This document shows positions 51,349-59,880 of a stretch of 64,000 bases of DNA, piece after piece. The translations under genes and the position numbers were made by a program. The notes below the pieces were generated by a model that worked only from the letters and a program-made list of their open reading frames with translations, had not been told where the DNA came from and did not search any database. Positions within the stretch are counted from its first letter, which is position 1, and every line of letters starts with the position of its first letter. Source of the stretch: Acidobacteriota bacterium (GTDB taxonomy: Bacteria > Acidobacteriota > Vicinamibacteria > Vicinamibacterales > UBA2999); contig CANKJK010000002.1 of assembly GCA_947482665.1 (NCBI GenBank), positions 186,001-250,000 on the forward strand, written 5' to 3'.

Positions 51349-52571
51349 GACTGTGGCCTCAATCCCTTATAGAGGAACCGCTGCACGCGCTTCCCCTCCC
51401 AGGTCTCGCCGATATAGATGTTGCCGCGCGAATCGGTGGCGATGCTGTGGGGTGTCGTCATGCACCCACCCGCGTGCCCAGGGCAACCGAAGGACCCAAG
51501 AATCTCCATCGACTTCCTCTCGAGAATCCAGACCTTCTCATTGCGGCCATCGGGCATGTAGACGTAGCGCTCACCAGGGTCGGAGGACAGCGCCACGCCG
51601 AACGCCGTGCCGCTCATGGCGTGGTTCTCGACGAAGCGCTCCATGACGAACGTGCCGTCAACCTTGAAGACCTGCAGCCGGCTGTTGTTGCGGTCGGCGA
51701 GGTAGACGAACCCGTCCTTGCTGACGGCGATGCCGTGCGGCGTATTGAACTGCGGGTTCGGGCTGTTCGCGTCGTAGGCCCACTTCGTCGTGTCATCCGG
51801 CCGTTTGCCGTACGCGCCCCAGTGCCGCTTGTGCTTGCCGGTGTTCCGGTCCAGCACGACCACGCGCCGATTGCCGTAGCCGTCGGAAATGAAGATCTCG
51901 TTGGTGGGCCGGTATTCGGCAACGCCGGTGGCCGCATTCAACCGCTCGGTGGAATTGCTGTCGGCACTACCTCGGCTGGCCATGCCGGCCCCGGCTCTGA
52001 CGTTGCCGAACTGAAGGATGAACTTGCCCTGCCGTGTGAACTTCAGGATCTGGCCGTCGCCGGGACCCGTGCCCGTGAGCCAGACGTTGTCCTGGCTGTC
52101 GACGAAAATGCTGTGCATGCCGTTCGGCGTGCCGCCGACGTTGGGGTCAGGACTTTGCTCACCTGCCGTCGGCCAGTCGAAGGCATGCGTCGGACTCGGA
52201 CCGCCCCACGCCTGAATCAGGTTCCCGGCGTAGTCGAACTCGATGACGTGCGGCGCCCGGGTGCAGCACTCGCCCCGCTTGCGCTCGGCCTCCAGTTCGT
52301 TGGGATTCAGCGTCTCCGCGCGATGCGCGATCCAGATGTGGTCCTTCGGATCGACGTTCACGCCGACGACCGTGCCGATGATCCAGTGGTTCGGCAGCGG
52401 CACCTTCGGGAACGTGTCGTCCCACTCGAAATAGGGCACCATCTTCGGCGCAGGCGCGGGCAGTCTGCGCAGCGGCGCGCCAGCCTGCATCGCCCGAATG
52501 GACTGGTAGGCGCCGGCCGCGGCGAGGACCACAAGGGTCACGGCCACAGAGGCGCGTATGCGACGAGTCAT
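51345..52571 (-). CDS. Exported NHL/six-bladed propeller-like protein (copy B)
   Basis: A 408-residue paralogue of copy A starting at ATG 52571, with AGGAG ten bases upstream. A signal or anchor segment (about 6-22) is followed by blades G-V-N-V-D-P-K-D-H-I-W-I, S-I-F-V-D-S-Q-D-N-V-W-L, E-I-F-I-S-D-G-Y-G-N-R-R-V, G-I-A-V-S-K-D-G-F-V-Y-L-A-D and S-I-A-T-D-S-R-G-N-I-Y-I-G-E. The vicinal cysteines occur in G-E-C-C-T-R-A-P-H-V-I-E-F-D. Both copies end with G-K-R-V-Q-R-F. It lies 121 bases after the TonB receptor gene and is coupled to copy A by ATGA. Confidence 0.85.
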   Translation of the reverse strand: MTRRIRASVAVTLVVLAAAGAYQSIRAMQAGAPLRRLPAPAPKMVPYFEWDDTFPKVPLPNHWIIGTVVGVNVDPKDHIWIAHRAETLNPNELEAERKRGECCTRAPHVIEFDYAGNLIQAWGGPSPTHAFDWPTAGEQSPDPNVGGTPNGMHSIFVDSQDNVWLTGTGPGDGQILKFTRQGKFILQFGNVRAGAGMASRGSADSNSTERLNAATGVAEYRPTNEIFISDGYGNRRVVVLDRNTGKHKRHWGAYGKRPDDTTKWAYDANSPNPQFNTPHGIAVSKDGFVYLADRNNSRLQVFKVDGTFVMERFVENHAMSGTAFGVALSSDPGERYVYMPDGRNEKVWILERKSMEILGSFGCPGHAGGCMTTPHSIATDSRGNIYIGETWEGKRVQRFLYKGLRPQS

Positions 52572-52692
52572 CGGATCTGTACTCCTTCTGCGCCCGCCGC
52601 CGGCCAACGGCTCTCGACAGGCGCGCCATTGTCACCCGAACACGGGTACTGCATACGCCCTTCCCCGCAGGGCCGGTCTCGCGCGGACCGCA

Positions 52693-55683
52693 TCAGAAAG
52701 TCATGGACACGCCAAAGCGCGCCACACGCGGGGCGAGAATCTGGCTCACCAGATTGGCGTTTGACGCGTTCTGGACGACGCGCCGAGCCAGGTCGGTGCT
52801 CGCGTTGAAGATGTTGAAGACGTCCAGCGTCGCCTGAATCCTGCGGGGGCCCATGCGCCAGGACTTGTCGAGGCGGAAGTCCGTCGAACTGAAGACCGGC
52901 AGCCGGACATCCCCCACCTGGTCGAGCAACACCTGGACGGCCCCGGCCCGATTGGGTCGGGTCGCGATGTTGATCGAGGGCAGCAGGGGGTACCCCTGAC
53001 GCAGGTCGACAGTGGAGGCCAGCCCAATCTCGTGCCACGGGAGACGGTAGCTCCCCTGGAAACGCGTGATCCACTTGGCGTTCGGGTTGCTTGGATCCAG
53101 GCCACCGGTCGACACGCTGGGGGCGTATTGCGCGTTGTGCTGCTGGGCCACGTTGGTCGGGTCCTCGTAGGAGTCGGGCGAGTCGAACCGCAGCACGGTG
53201 CTGTTGTAGGCGAAGCTGCCGTTGAGCATCCACCGCTGCGACATGCGCTTGCGCACCATGAGCTCGATCCCGTTGAACTTTCGGAACTGATCGGGCTGGT
53301 TGGTCAGAATGGAGGCCGCTGGAACCGGGATGTTCGGCACCCAGTAGGTCACCGTGTCGCAGCGCGCGCCGGCTGGACAGGTGGCGGCCTGGGGCGTGAA
53401 GGTCGCCTGGGTGTAGTCGGCCGAGGTCAGGCCAATCCGGTCGTTCCAGGAGAAGTCGGCATAGCGGCGCCACACGTAGCTGGCGCTGACGCCCACTTGT
53501 CCGGGCAACTCCTTGTTGATGCCGACGACGATCTCGTCCGTTCGAGCATTCCTGATCTTCGGGTCCACCCGGTTCGGACTCACCTGAAGGCCGGGGTTGT
53601 TCGGATCGAAGCCCGCGCTGAACGACAGGATCGTGCGGGTATCGACCTCATTCGCCTGTACGACCTTGTCGCCGTTCAGGTCCTGCCAGGGCAACTCGAG
53701 CGTGTTGGCGCCAATGGTGTTGAGCGTGCCTGAGAGCTGGCCCGGGCTGCGTTGATCGTAGTACTGCGCATAGGACCCTTTGAGGACCGTCTTGCCGTCG
53801 CTGAAGAGGTCCCAGGTCACGCCGAGACGCGGCGCGAAGTTGTTCCAGACGGGCATCCCCTTCAGGCCCGCGAAGTCCACCGCCGGAAAGTAGTTGAAGG
53901 TGGCACCGTTCGAAGTGACCTGCCCCTGGAACGGGGACGCCGGCACGGTCGCCGCGCCCTGCCAGTCGTCCTGCCGGTCGAATCGGAAACCCGCAATCAC
54001 CGTGACGGCGCCGCGGGTGTAGGTGTCCTGGAAGTACAGCGAGTGCTGTGAGAGGTACTGCTCGCGCACGCTGTCGCGCGAGAAGAGCGCGCTGAACGGC
54101 GTCGAGAAGGGCGCCGCCGTGCGCCCGCTATTGAAGCGAGCGATGACATTGCCACCGGTGTGCGCGGTCGTGATCGACGGGTAGTAGAAGTACTTGTACC
54201 CCGCCCGGAAGGAATGGTCGCCCCCGAGCTTACCCGGCAGGAAGTAGTTCGTGATGACGTCCACGTTGTTCTTGATGATGAAGTTGACGCTGTCGCTGAA
54301 CGAGCGATCCCACAGGCTGGTCGCGACCTCGAACATCGGCTGGACCGTCTTGAGGTTGTCCTCGGCCAGAGCGATGTAGGTGCACGGGCAGAACCGCGCA
54401 TAAGCCACTTCCACCATAAAGCGGTCCGAGAACGTGTGCTGGTCGCCGAAGCGCCAGAAGGGCGGCCAGCCCGTCGTCCAGAACTTCGGCCCGAGCGCCT
54501 CATCCACGGCCGTCAGCCGCGTGGTCGAGGCGAAGGGGTGCAGGTCATCAGCCCCGCGGTTGAGCTGCAGCTTCAGGTCATAGCTGTTGCGGAAGCTGAA
54601 CTGATTCCCCGTGAAGGGCTGCAGACTGATCTTGTAGTTGATATGGCGGAGGTCGTTCGTGCTGGGCTCAAGGCACTTCCGCACCTCGCCCACGGAATGG
54701 CCGAGCGGTGAGGATGCGACCGCTCCACAGTCACCGGTCTTCTTGTAGTAGCTGTTGGCACCGACCGCGACCTGCTGGCGGCTCAGGCCGCCCCAGAACC
54801 ATGCGCGGCCCTTCTTGAGCGGTCCGCCGACTTCGAACCCGTAGTCCTTGATGTTCAGGATCGGACTGCCGGAGGAGGTGCCGCGCTGGCGCAGCGCATC
54901 GGACACGTTGTTGGCCTCGAATCGCTGGTCCGTGAGGAAGCCCCGCGCCGACCCCTTGAAGCGGTCGCTGCCGCTCTTCGTGATCATGTTGATCGTCGCG
55001 CCCGAGGTCTGCATCGTCACGTCCGCGCCGCCGGTATTGATCTGCACTTCTTCGAATGAGTCGAAGTCCATGTAGTAGGGCAGGTTCGCGCCTGTGCCGG
55101 CGTCGGCGCCATCCGAGAAGGTCCGGACCTGACCGGCCGATGCGCCCCGGGACAGCATCGTGTTCTGCTGGCCCAGATTGCTGCCGCCGACATTCTGCGT
55201 CGCCACGACGACGGCCGGCGCCTTGTCGAACATGCTGAAGATGTCGCGTCCCGTGGGCAGGGCCTTGAGTTCCTCGGTGTTGAAGCGCGCGCCCTGCGTG
55301 GTGCTGCGCACGTCGATAATCGGACTCGCCCCGGTCACCACGACATCCTCGTTGAGCGAGGCGATCTGCAGTTCACCGTTGACCTGCGCGTTGAAGCCGC
55401 CCTGCAGCTGGATGCCGGACTTCACGACGGCGGAAAAGCCCGCGAGTTCGAATCGCACGCTGTAGGTGCCGATGGCCAGGCCTGGAAACTGGTAGGTGCC
55501 GGTTTCGCTCGTCACCGCCACCCGGGGCTGGAGCAGTACCGGGCCGGACACCGTCACGGTCACGCCGGGGAGGACGGCGCCCGACGCATCGGTCGCCTTG
55601 CCGAAGATCTGACTGTTGGACTGTGCGTCTGCGATACCCGCCGCCAGCATGGCAGCCAGGAGAAACGAGAGGACACGCGCCAT
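52693..55683 (-). CDS. TonB-dependent receptor, Oar-like with carboxypeptidase-regulatory domain
   Basis: A 996-residue protein starting at ATG 55683. Signal peptide (about 1-20, L-S-F-L-L-A-A-M-L-A-A-G, ending A-D-A-Q). A carboxypeptidase-regulatory-like domain (about 25-100) shows G-K-A-T-D-A-S-G-A-V-L-P-G-V and E-T-G-T-Y-Q-F-P-G-L. The plug has E-D-V-V-V-T-G-A-S-P-I-I-D-V and N-T-M-L-S-R-G-A-S. A long barrel ends in R-F-G-V-S-M-T-F, with the terminal Phe used for outer-membrane insertion. It is a large nutrient receptor paired with the two downstream propeller genes. It diverges from the TAXI receptor module. Confidence 0.9.
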   Translation of the reverse strand: MARVLSFLLAAMLAAGIADAQSNSQIFGKATDASGAVLPGVTVTVSGPVLLQPRVAVTSETGTYQFPGLAIGTYSVRFELAGFSAVVKSGIQLQGGFNAQVNGELQIASLNEDVVVTGASPIIDVRSTTQGARFNTEELKALPTGRDIFSMFDKAPAVVVATQNVGGSNLGQQNTMLSRGASAGQVRTFSDGADAGTGANLPYYMDFDSFEEVQINTGGADVTMQTSGATINMITKSGSDRFKGSARGFLTDQRFEANNVSDALRQRGTSSGSPILNIKDYGFEVGGPLKKGRAWFWGGLSRQQVAVGANSYYKKTGDCGAVASSPLGHSVGEVRKCLEPSTNDLRHINYKISLQPFTGNQFSFRNSYDLKLQLNRGADDLHPFASTTRLTAVDEALGPKFWTTGWPPFWRFGDQHTFSDRFMVEVAYARFCPCTYIALAEDNLKTVQPMFEVATSLWDRSFSDSVNFIIKNNVDVITNYFLPGKLGGDHSFRAGYKYFYYPSITTAHTGGNVIARFNSGRTAAPFSTPFSALFSRDSVREQYLSQHSLYFQDTYTRGAVTVIAGFRFDRQDDWQGAATVPASPFQGQVTSNGATFNYFPAVDFAGLKGMPVWNNFAPRLGVTWDLFSDGKTVLKGSYAQYYDQRSPGQLSGTLNTIGANTLELPWQDLNGDKVVQANEVDTRTILSFSAGFDPNNPGLQVSPNRVDPKIRNARTDEIVVGINKELPGQVGVSASYVWRRYADFSWNDRIGLTSADYTQATFTPQAATCPAGARCDTVTYWVPNIPVPAASILTNQPDQFRKFNGIELMVRKRMSQRWMLNGSFAYNSTVLRFDSPDSYEDPTNVAQQHNAQYAPSVSTGGLDPSNPNAKWITRFQGSYRLPWHEIGLASTVDLRQGYPLLPSINIATRPNRAGAVQVLLDQVGDVRLPVFSSTDFRLDKSWRMGPRRIQATLDVFNIFNASTDLARRVVQNASNANLVSQILAPRVARFGVSMTF

Positions 55684-55819
55684 GGGTGCTGCTCCGTGAG
55701 AAAGCCGCCGCTGACGGAAATGGGCGGAAGGCCGGAGGCTAGCACGCGCCTCGGAGAGCCGACCTGTCTCAAATTGTCCTCGCACGCGTGCCCCGGCGCT
55801 GCCGCGCGCGGTCGATCGA

Positions 55820-55825
55820 TACACT
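55820..55825 (+). promoter_or_regulatory. Possible leaderless -10 element of TAXI receptor 1
   Basis: TACACT ends six bases before the GTG at 55832, placing transcription start at the start codon. There is no Shine-Dalgarno and no clear -35. Confidence 0.35.
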
Positions 55826-55831
55826 TTCCCG

Positions 55832-56854
55832 GTGTCTCCCCTGCGGGTTCACCCTCGGCGGCTCTCGCCTCGTCTCCTCGGCGTCTCGATCCTCGCGGTC
55901 GCGGTCCTCCTGGGATGCCGGACGGCGCCGGATGCGCAGCAGCCCCCCCAGGTCACGCTGCGGATGGTCGGGCCTGACCCGGCCGCGGCACTGGTGACCG
56001 CCTTCGCGCGGCGGGTGCCAGGGGTCACGATTGCCCTGCGGCAGACCAGCAGTCCGATGCTGGCCGTCCAGGCCATCGAGCACGACGACACCGACCTGGG
56101 CCTGGCCTTCGCGGACGCCGCGTATACGGCGCATGTGCTCGACGGCACCGGTTCGAAGATGCGTGCGATCGCTTCGCTGCACGTCGCGCCTCTCTTTCTC
56201 CTGGTGCACCCGGATTCCGGCATCCGGCGCATCTCGGATCTCCCGGGCCACACCGTGCGCCTGACCAGTGCCGGCCCTGGCGAAGATCCACGATTCCGCC
56301 TGCCGTTTCGTGCGAGCGCTCCAGGCGACAGCGCCCCGATGGACTCGTCGGTGTCATCCCTTTCCGCGCTGGTGCTCAGTGCGTTCGGCCTGCATCAGTC
56401 CAGCCTGCTCGTCAGGGACATGGCACCGCCGGAGGGTCTCGCCGCGCTCCGGGCCGGGACCCTCCAGGCCTACTTCACGTCGGCACCCTCGGACGATCTC
56501 GTCCGCGAGGCCACTGGCGCGGGCGCGCGGCTCGTGCCGATCGAAGGTCCGCAACTCGACGCCCTTCGCCGCCGCTACCCGTTCGTGCAGCGCGTCCGGA
56601 TCGAGCCGGGGACCTATCCCGGACAGACCGACATCCTGCACACCGTAGGCGTCGGCCTGGTGCTCGTCTGCCGCGCCGACCTCGCCCCGGACGTCGTCTA
56701 CCGGCTGACCCGCGCGGTCATCGAGGAACTGGAGCAGGTGTCGGGCCAGCAGACCGTCCTGGGCCGCATCCGCCTCGACCGCGTCCCTGTCACGCCGATT
56801 CCCCTTCACCCTGGCGCGGCCAGGTTCTACCGCGAGTGGGAACTGTTCCGATGA
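55832..56854 (+). CDS. TAXI-family extracytoplasmic solute receptor, lipoprotein (copy 1)
   Basis: A 340-residue protein with GTG start. The signal ends in a lipobox, A-V-L-L-G-C (Cys about 29), so it should be anchored to a membrane by lipid. The TAXI/NMT1-like binding fold shows D-L-G-L-A-F-A-D-A-A-Y, L-H-V-A-P-L-F-L-L-V, I-S-D-L-P-G, then G-T-Y-P-G-Q-T, T-V-G-V-G-L-V-L-V-C-R-A-D-L, and the C-terminal P-I-P-L-H-P-G-A-A-R-F-Y. TAXI proteins normally feed TRAP carboxylate transporters; here no TRAP membrane subunit is nearby. Instead a histidine kinase begins inside its stop (ATGA), implying a sensing role. Confidence 0.87.
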   Translation: MSPLRVHPRRLSPRLLGVSILAVAVLLGCRTAPDAQQPPQVTLRMVGPDPAAALVTAFARRVPGVTIALRQTSSPMLAVQAIEHDDTDLGLAFADAAYTAHVLDGTGSKMRAIASLHVAPLFLLVHPDSGIRRISDLPGHTVRLTSAGPGEDPRFRLPFRASAPGDSAPMDSSVSSLSALVLSAFGLHQSSLLVRDMAPPEGLAALRAGTLQAYFTSAPSDDLVREATGAGARLVPIEGPQLDALRRRYPFVQRVRIEPGTYPGQTDILHTVGVGLVLVCRADLAPDVVYRLTRAVIEELEQVSGQQTVLGRIRLDRVPVTPIPLHPGAARFYREWELFR

Positions 56855-58503
56855 CCCGCGGACGCCGTTCGATCCGCCCCGCCTGGCTCGCGGCCCTCAC
56901 CGTCGCGGCCACGGCCACGCTGGCGTGGACCAGCTATCAGGCCATCACGGCCTGGCGGCTCAGTGCGGCACAACTCGCGGACCGACGGGCCGAATCCTCG
57001 GTCAACCTGCTGGTAACGGCGCTGACCCGCGACATGCGCGCCGTGCAGACGCTCGTCCTCGCGCCAGCGATCACGAGTTCGCCGCAGGCCCTCACGGAAC
57101 AGGTCGCGGGCGCCTTCGCCCGCTATCCCTATCCGGATGTGTTCTTCGCCTGGCGCCGCACGGGGCGCGACGCCGGCCTGACCTTCTTCACGCGCACCGA
57201 TCGGCCGCCCTCGTGGCTGGCCGGCCCGGAAGCCCCCGGGTACGAATCGCTCCGGACGGTGGACAACCCCGTGCTCAGCCACGAGATCCTGGCCCGTCTC
57301 GAGCTGGACGCCTCCCGCTCCAGCCCCGTGGCGTTCTTCAACATCACCCACCACGGCACGGCGTACCAGCTCGTGGCCCAACTGGCCAACCGCGAGTCGG
57401 AGAGCGAGACACTCGACGCGGTCTTCGGCTTCCTCGTGGACCTGACCTGGGTGCGCGAGCACTATTTCGCCGGCATGGCCGACCAGACCCGCGGGATCGG
57501 CGGCATCGACCCGGCGATCACCTTCCGGATCCGGGACGCGGCCGGCCACAGCGTCGTGGGCCCGCAGGATGGCCGCCGTGCGCAGGGCCGCGCCTTTCCC
57601 CTGCTGTTTTTCGATCCGGTCCTCACCTCGTCCGCTCCGGCGCGGGACCTGGTGCGGGAGGTCTGGACGGCGGAAGCCGTGGTGGGCGATGACCCGGTGC
57701 TCGCAGCCGCGAACAAGGGCGCTCGTCAGGCCCTCCTCCTCGTGGGCCTGGCGGCTCTTGCACTGGCCGCCGGAGTCGTCCTCACGGTCCGTGCCGCCAA
57801 CGCCAGCGCCGATCTGGCCCAGATGCGCGCGGACTTCATGCTGGCGATCACGCACGAGCTGAAGACGCCCATTGCCAGCATGCGGGCGCTCACCGAGACG
57901 CTCGCCGCGGGCCGGGCGTCCGGCCCGGACATGGCGCGCGAATACGGCCGGCTGGCCGCGCATGAAGCCAAGCGGCTCGGCCGGTTGATCGAGAATCTCC
58001 TCGCGCACGCGCGGATTACCGATGTCACGCAGGCGTATGCCTTCGAGGTGGTCGGGGTCGATGTGCTCGTCGACGAAACGATCGGCGACTTCTCGACGCA
58101 GCTCGAACACGGCGGATTCGACGTCGACATTCACCTGGCCGCGGACCTGCCGCCGGTCCGCATCGACCGCGCCGCGATGCGGCTGGCACTCGGCAATCTT
58201 GTCGACAACGCCATCCGCTATTCCGGAACGTCTCGGCTGCTCCAGGTGCATGCGCGGGCGGATGGGGCATCAGTCGCCCTCGAGGTCTCTGACCGCGGTG
58301 TCGGCATCCCGCCCGACGAGATCCAGCACGTGTGGACGAAGTTCTTCCGGGGCCGCCGGGCAGCGGCCGGCGGCAGTGGCCTGGGGCTGGCCATTGCCCA
58401 TCGCATCGTGACGGACCATGGCGGCTCGCTCTCCGTCGAGCCGCGCGACGGCGCCGGCACGACGGTCCGCATCATCCTTCCCTCAGCAGAACAGACATCA
58501 TGA
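56851..58503 (+). CDS. Sensor histidine kinase paired with TAXI receptor (copy 1)
   Basis: A 550-residue membrane kinase. TM1 is at about 11-30, and a periplasmic sensor region (about 31-285) carries R-D-M-R-A-V-Q, A-R-Y-P-Y-P-D-V-F-F, T-F-F-T-R-T-D-R and G-F-L-V-D-L-T-W-V-R-E-H-Y-F. TM2 is at about 288-308. The cytoplasmic part is a HisKA helix with H335 in T-H-E-L-K-T-P-I-A, then an ATPase domain with N-L-V-D-N-A-I-R-Y, D-R-G-V-G-I and G-G-S-G-L-G-L-A-I. It overlaps the TAXI gene by ATGA and the regulator gene by ATGA. It is likely activated by the ligand-loaded TAXI lipoprotein. Confidence 0.92.
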   Translation: MTRGRRSIRPAWLAALTVAATATLAWTSYQAITAWRLSAAQLADRRAESSVNLLVTALTRDMRAVQTLVLAPAITSSPQALTEQVAGAFARYPYPDVFFAWRRTGRDAGLTFFTRTDRPPSWLAGPEAPGYESLRTVDNPVLSHEILARLELDASRSSPVAFFNITHHGTAYQLVAQLANRESESETLDAVFGFLVDLTWVREHYFAGMADQTRGIGGIDPAITFRIRDAAGHSVVGPQDGRRAQGRAFPLLFFDPVLTSSAPARDLVREVWTAEAVVGDDPVLAAANKGARQALLLVGLAALALAAGVVLTVRAANASADLAQMRADFMLAITHELKTPIASMRALTETLAAGRASGPDMAREYGRLAAHEAKRLGRLIENLLAHARITDVTQAYAFEVVGVDVLVDETIGDFSTQLEHGGFDVDIHLAADLPPVRIDRAAMRLALGNLVDNAIRYSGTSRLLQVHARADGASVALEVSDRGVGIPPDEIQHVWTKFFRGRRAAAGGSGLGLAIAHRIVTDHGGSLSVEPRDGAGTTVRIILPSAEQTS

Positions 58504-59192
58504 AGAAACGCGTGCTCGTCGTGGAAGACGACCCCGGCCTTGGCAGGGCCATCAGTGACAACCTCAGACTTGACGGCTATGACGTGGAGTGCGCCGCTGA
58601 CGGCGCGACGGCCCTCACCACGGCACGGGCCTTCTCCCCCGATCTCATCGTGCTCGACCTGATGCTGCCGGACCGGGACGGCTTTGAGCTCTGCGCGCGC
58701 TGGCGGCAGGAGGAGATCCCCGTCATCATCCTCAGCGCCCGCGGCCAACGGGAGGACAAGCTCCGCGGACTCTCGCTCGGCGCGGATGACTACGTCACGA
58801 AACCCTTTGATCTCGAGGAACTCCTGGCGCGGATCCGCGTGGTGCTGCGCCGCACGGACCCCGGCCTCTCCCGCGTCGTGCTGGGGCCTGTCACGATTGA
58901 TCTCGTGACGCGCGCGGCCTGGCGCAATGGCGTGGCGATGGAGTTGACGGGCCGGGAGTACGAAGTCCTGCGCTATCTCGCGTCCCGCCCCGACCGCGTC
59001 GTCCGCCGCGAGGAACTGCTGCGCAATGTCTGGGGCTACACGGAAAGCCCGGTCAACAGCCGCGCGGTCGATCACGCCATCGCCCGGCTACGCCGGAAGA
59101 TCGAGCCGGACGCCCACCACCATCAATTCCTGCATACCGTCTATGGGGACGGCTACTGCCTCACCCCGAAGGGCGGCGGGGCCGGACACTAG
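58500..59192 (+). CDS. OmpR/PhoB-type response regulator
   Basis: A 230-residue regulator whose ATG overlaps the kinase stop (ATGA). The receiver has E-D-D (9-11), phosphoacceptor D53 in V-L-D-L-M-L-P-D-R-D-G, the switch region L-S-A-R-G and the conserved Lys in V-T-K-P-F-D. The C-terminal winged helix (about 130-225) has L-T-G-R-E-Y-E-V-L-R-Y-L, E-E-L-L-R-N-V-W-G-Y, and V-D-H-A-I-A-R-L-R-R-K-I ending with V-Y-G-D-G-Y. Cognate to the upstream kinase. The second TAXI-kinase module downstream lacks its own regulator, so this protein may serve both. The frame is open earlier, but only within the kinase gene. Confidence 0.93.
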   Translation: MKKRVLVVEDDPGLGRAISDNLRLDGYDVECAADGATALTTARAFSPDLIVLDLMLPDRDGFELCARWRQEEIPVIILSARGQREDKLRGLSLGADDYVTKPFDLEELLARIRVVLRRTDPGLSRVVLGPVTIDLVTRAAWRNGVAMELTGREYEVLRYLASRPDRVVRREELLRNVWGYTESPVNSRAVDHAIARLRRKIEPDAHHHQFLHTVYGDGYCLTPKGGGAGH

Positions 59193-59297
59193 CTCCCGAT
59201 CGCACACATCGCGCCGACCGCCGTGCACCAGCCGGGTGTCCTTTCTGGGCGCCCGCGGAGCACAGGCCGCGCCTTACACCGACGCCAGCCCAGCCTT

Positions 59298-59816
59298 TCA
59301 GGGCTTCGGCTGGTACTTGTCCGGGAAGGTGTGAATCGCCAGGTAGGAGACGCTCTTCGGTACCTCGACCCACTGGTGCGGCATGCCCACCTGCACGGTG
59401 ATCATGTCGCCGGTCTTCATCTGAAACCGGCGCCCCCCTTTGATGGAGGCGGCGACCCAGTCGCCCGTGCCTCGGGGCTTCGGTTCCACCAGTTCCCCGC
59501 CGAGGACGAGCGTGCCACCGCCTTCTTCAATGATGAAGATGTGTCCGAAGGTGGAGTGCACCTCGGCCTCCGGCATGGTCGGGCTGGCCACCTTGCGGCC
59601 CATGCTGACGCGGATGCCCAGGTCGAGGTCCCGCGAGATCAGCTCGTTGGTGTGCCGCGCGGCGACGGTACCCGTGCGGATCGTCTCCTCGTGCTCGGCG
59701 GCCGGCACGTGAACAATTCGCTCAGGATATTGCGGAGGCATCGCTCCGGCCTTCACGGCCGCCGCGGCCGCCACCGTCACCATTAATCCAACGACCAGCG
59801 TCAACATTCGCGTCAT
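59298..59816 (-). CDS. Exported cupin-domain protein
   Basis: A 172-residue protein starting at ATG 59816, which lacks a Shine-Dalgarno but has TACAGT eight bases upstream. A signal peptide (about 4-22, ending V-K-A-G-A) precedes a cupin barrel: H-S-T-F-G-H-I-F-I-I-E-E-G-G-G-T-L-V-L-G-G (metal ligands likely the two His), then G-D-M-I-T-V-Q-V-G-M-P-H-Q-W-V (third His). Single-domain cupins range from dioxygenases and isomerases to ligand-binding proteins, so the reaction is open. It lies on the opposite strand between the two TAXI modules and could be a target of the local regulator. Confidence 0.82.
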   Translation of the reverse strand: MTRMLTLVVGLMVTVAAAAAVKAGAMPPQYPERIVHVPAAEHEETIRTGTVAARHTNELISRDLDLGIRVSMGRKVASPTMPEAEVHSTFGHIFIIEEGGGTLVLGGELVEPKPRGTGDWVAASIKGGRRFQMKTGDMITVQVGMPHQWVEVPKSVSYLAIHTFPDKYQPKP

Positions 59817-59824
59817 GGCGCCCG

Positions 59825-59830
59825 ACTGTA
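59825..59830 (-). promoter_or_regulatory. Probable leaderless -10 element of the cupin gene
   Basis: Plus-strand ACTGTA reads TACAGT on the minus strand, exactly 8 bases before the ATG at 59816. No Shine-Dalgarno is present. Confidence 0.4.
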
Positions 59831-59866
59831 GCCGACCGCGGCGCGCACTCCAAGTCCCAAAATGTC

Positions 59867-59872
59867 GATAAT
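59867..59872 (+). promoter_or_regulatory. Probable leaderless -10 element of TAXI receptor 2
   Basis: GATAAT, a close match to TATAAT, lies exactly 8 bases before ATG 59881. No convincing Shine-Dalgarno. This spacing also favours ATG 59881 over GTG 59875 as start. Confidence 0.45.
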
Positions 59873-59880
59873 GAGTGACC

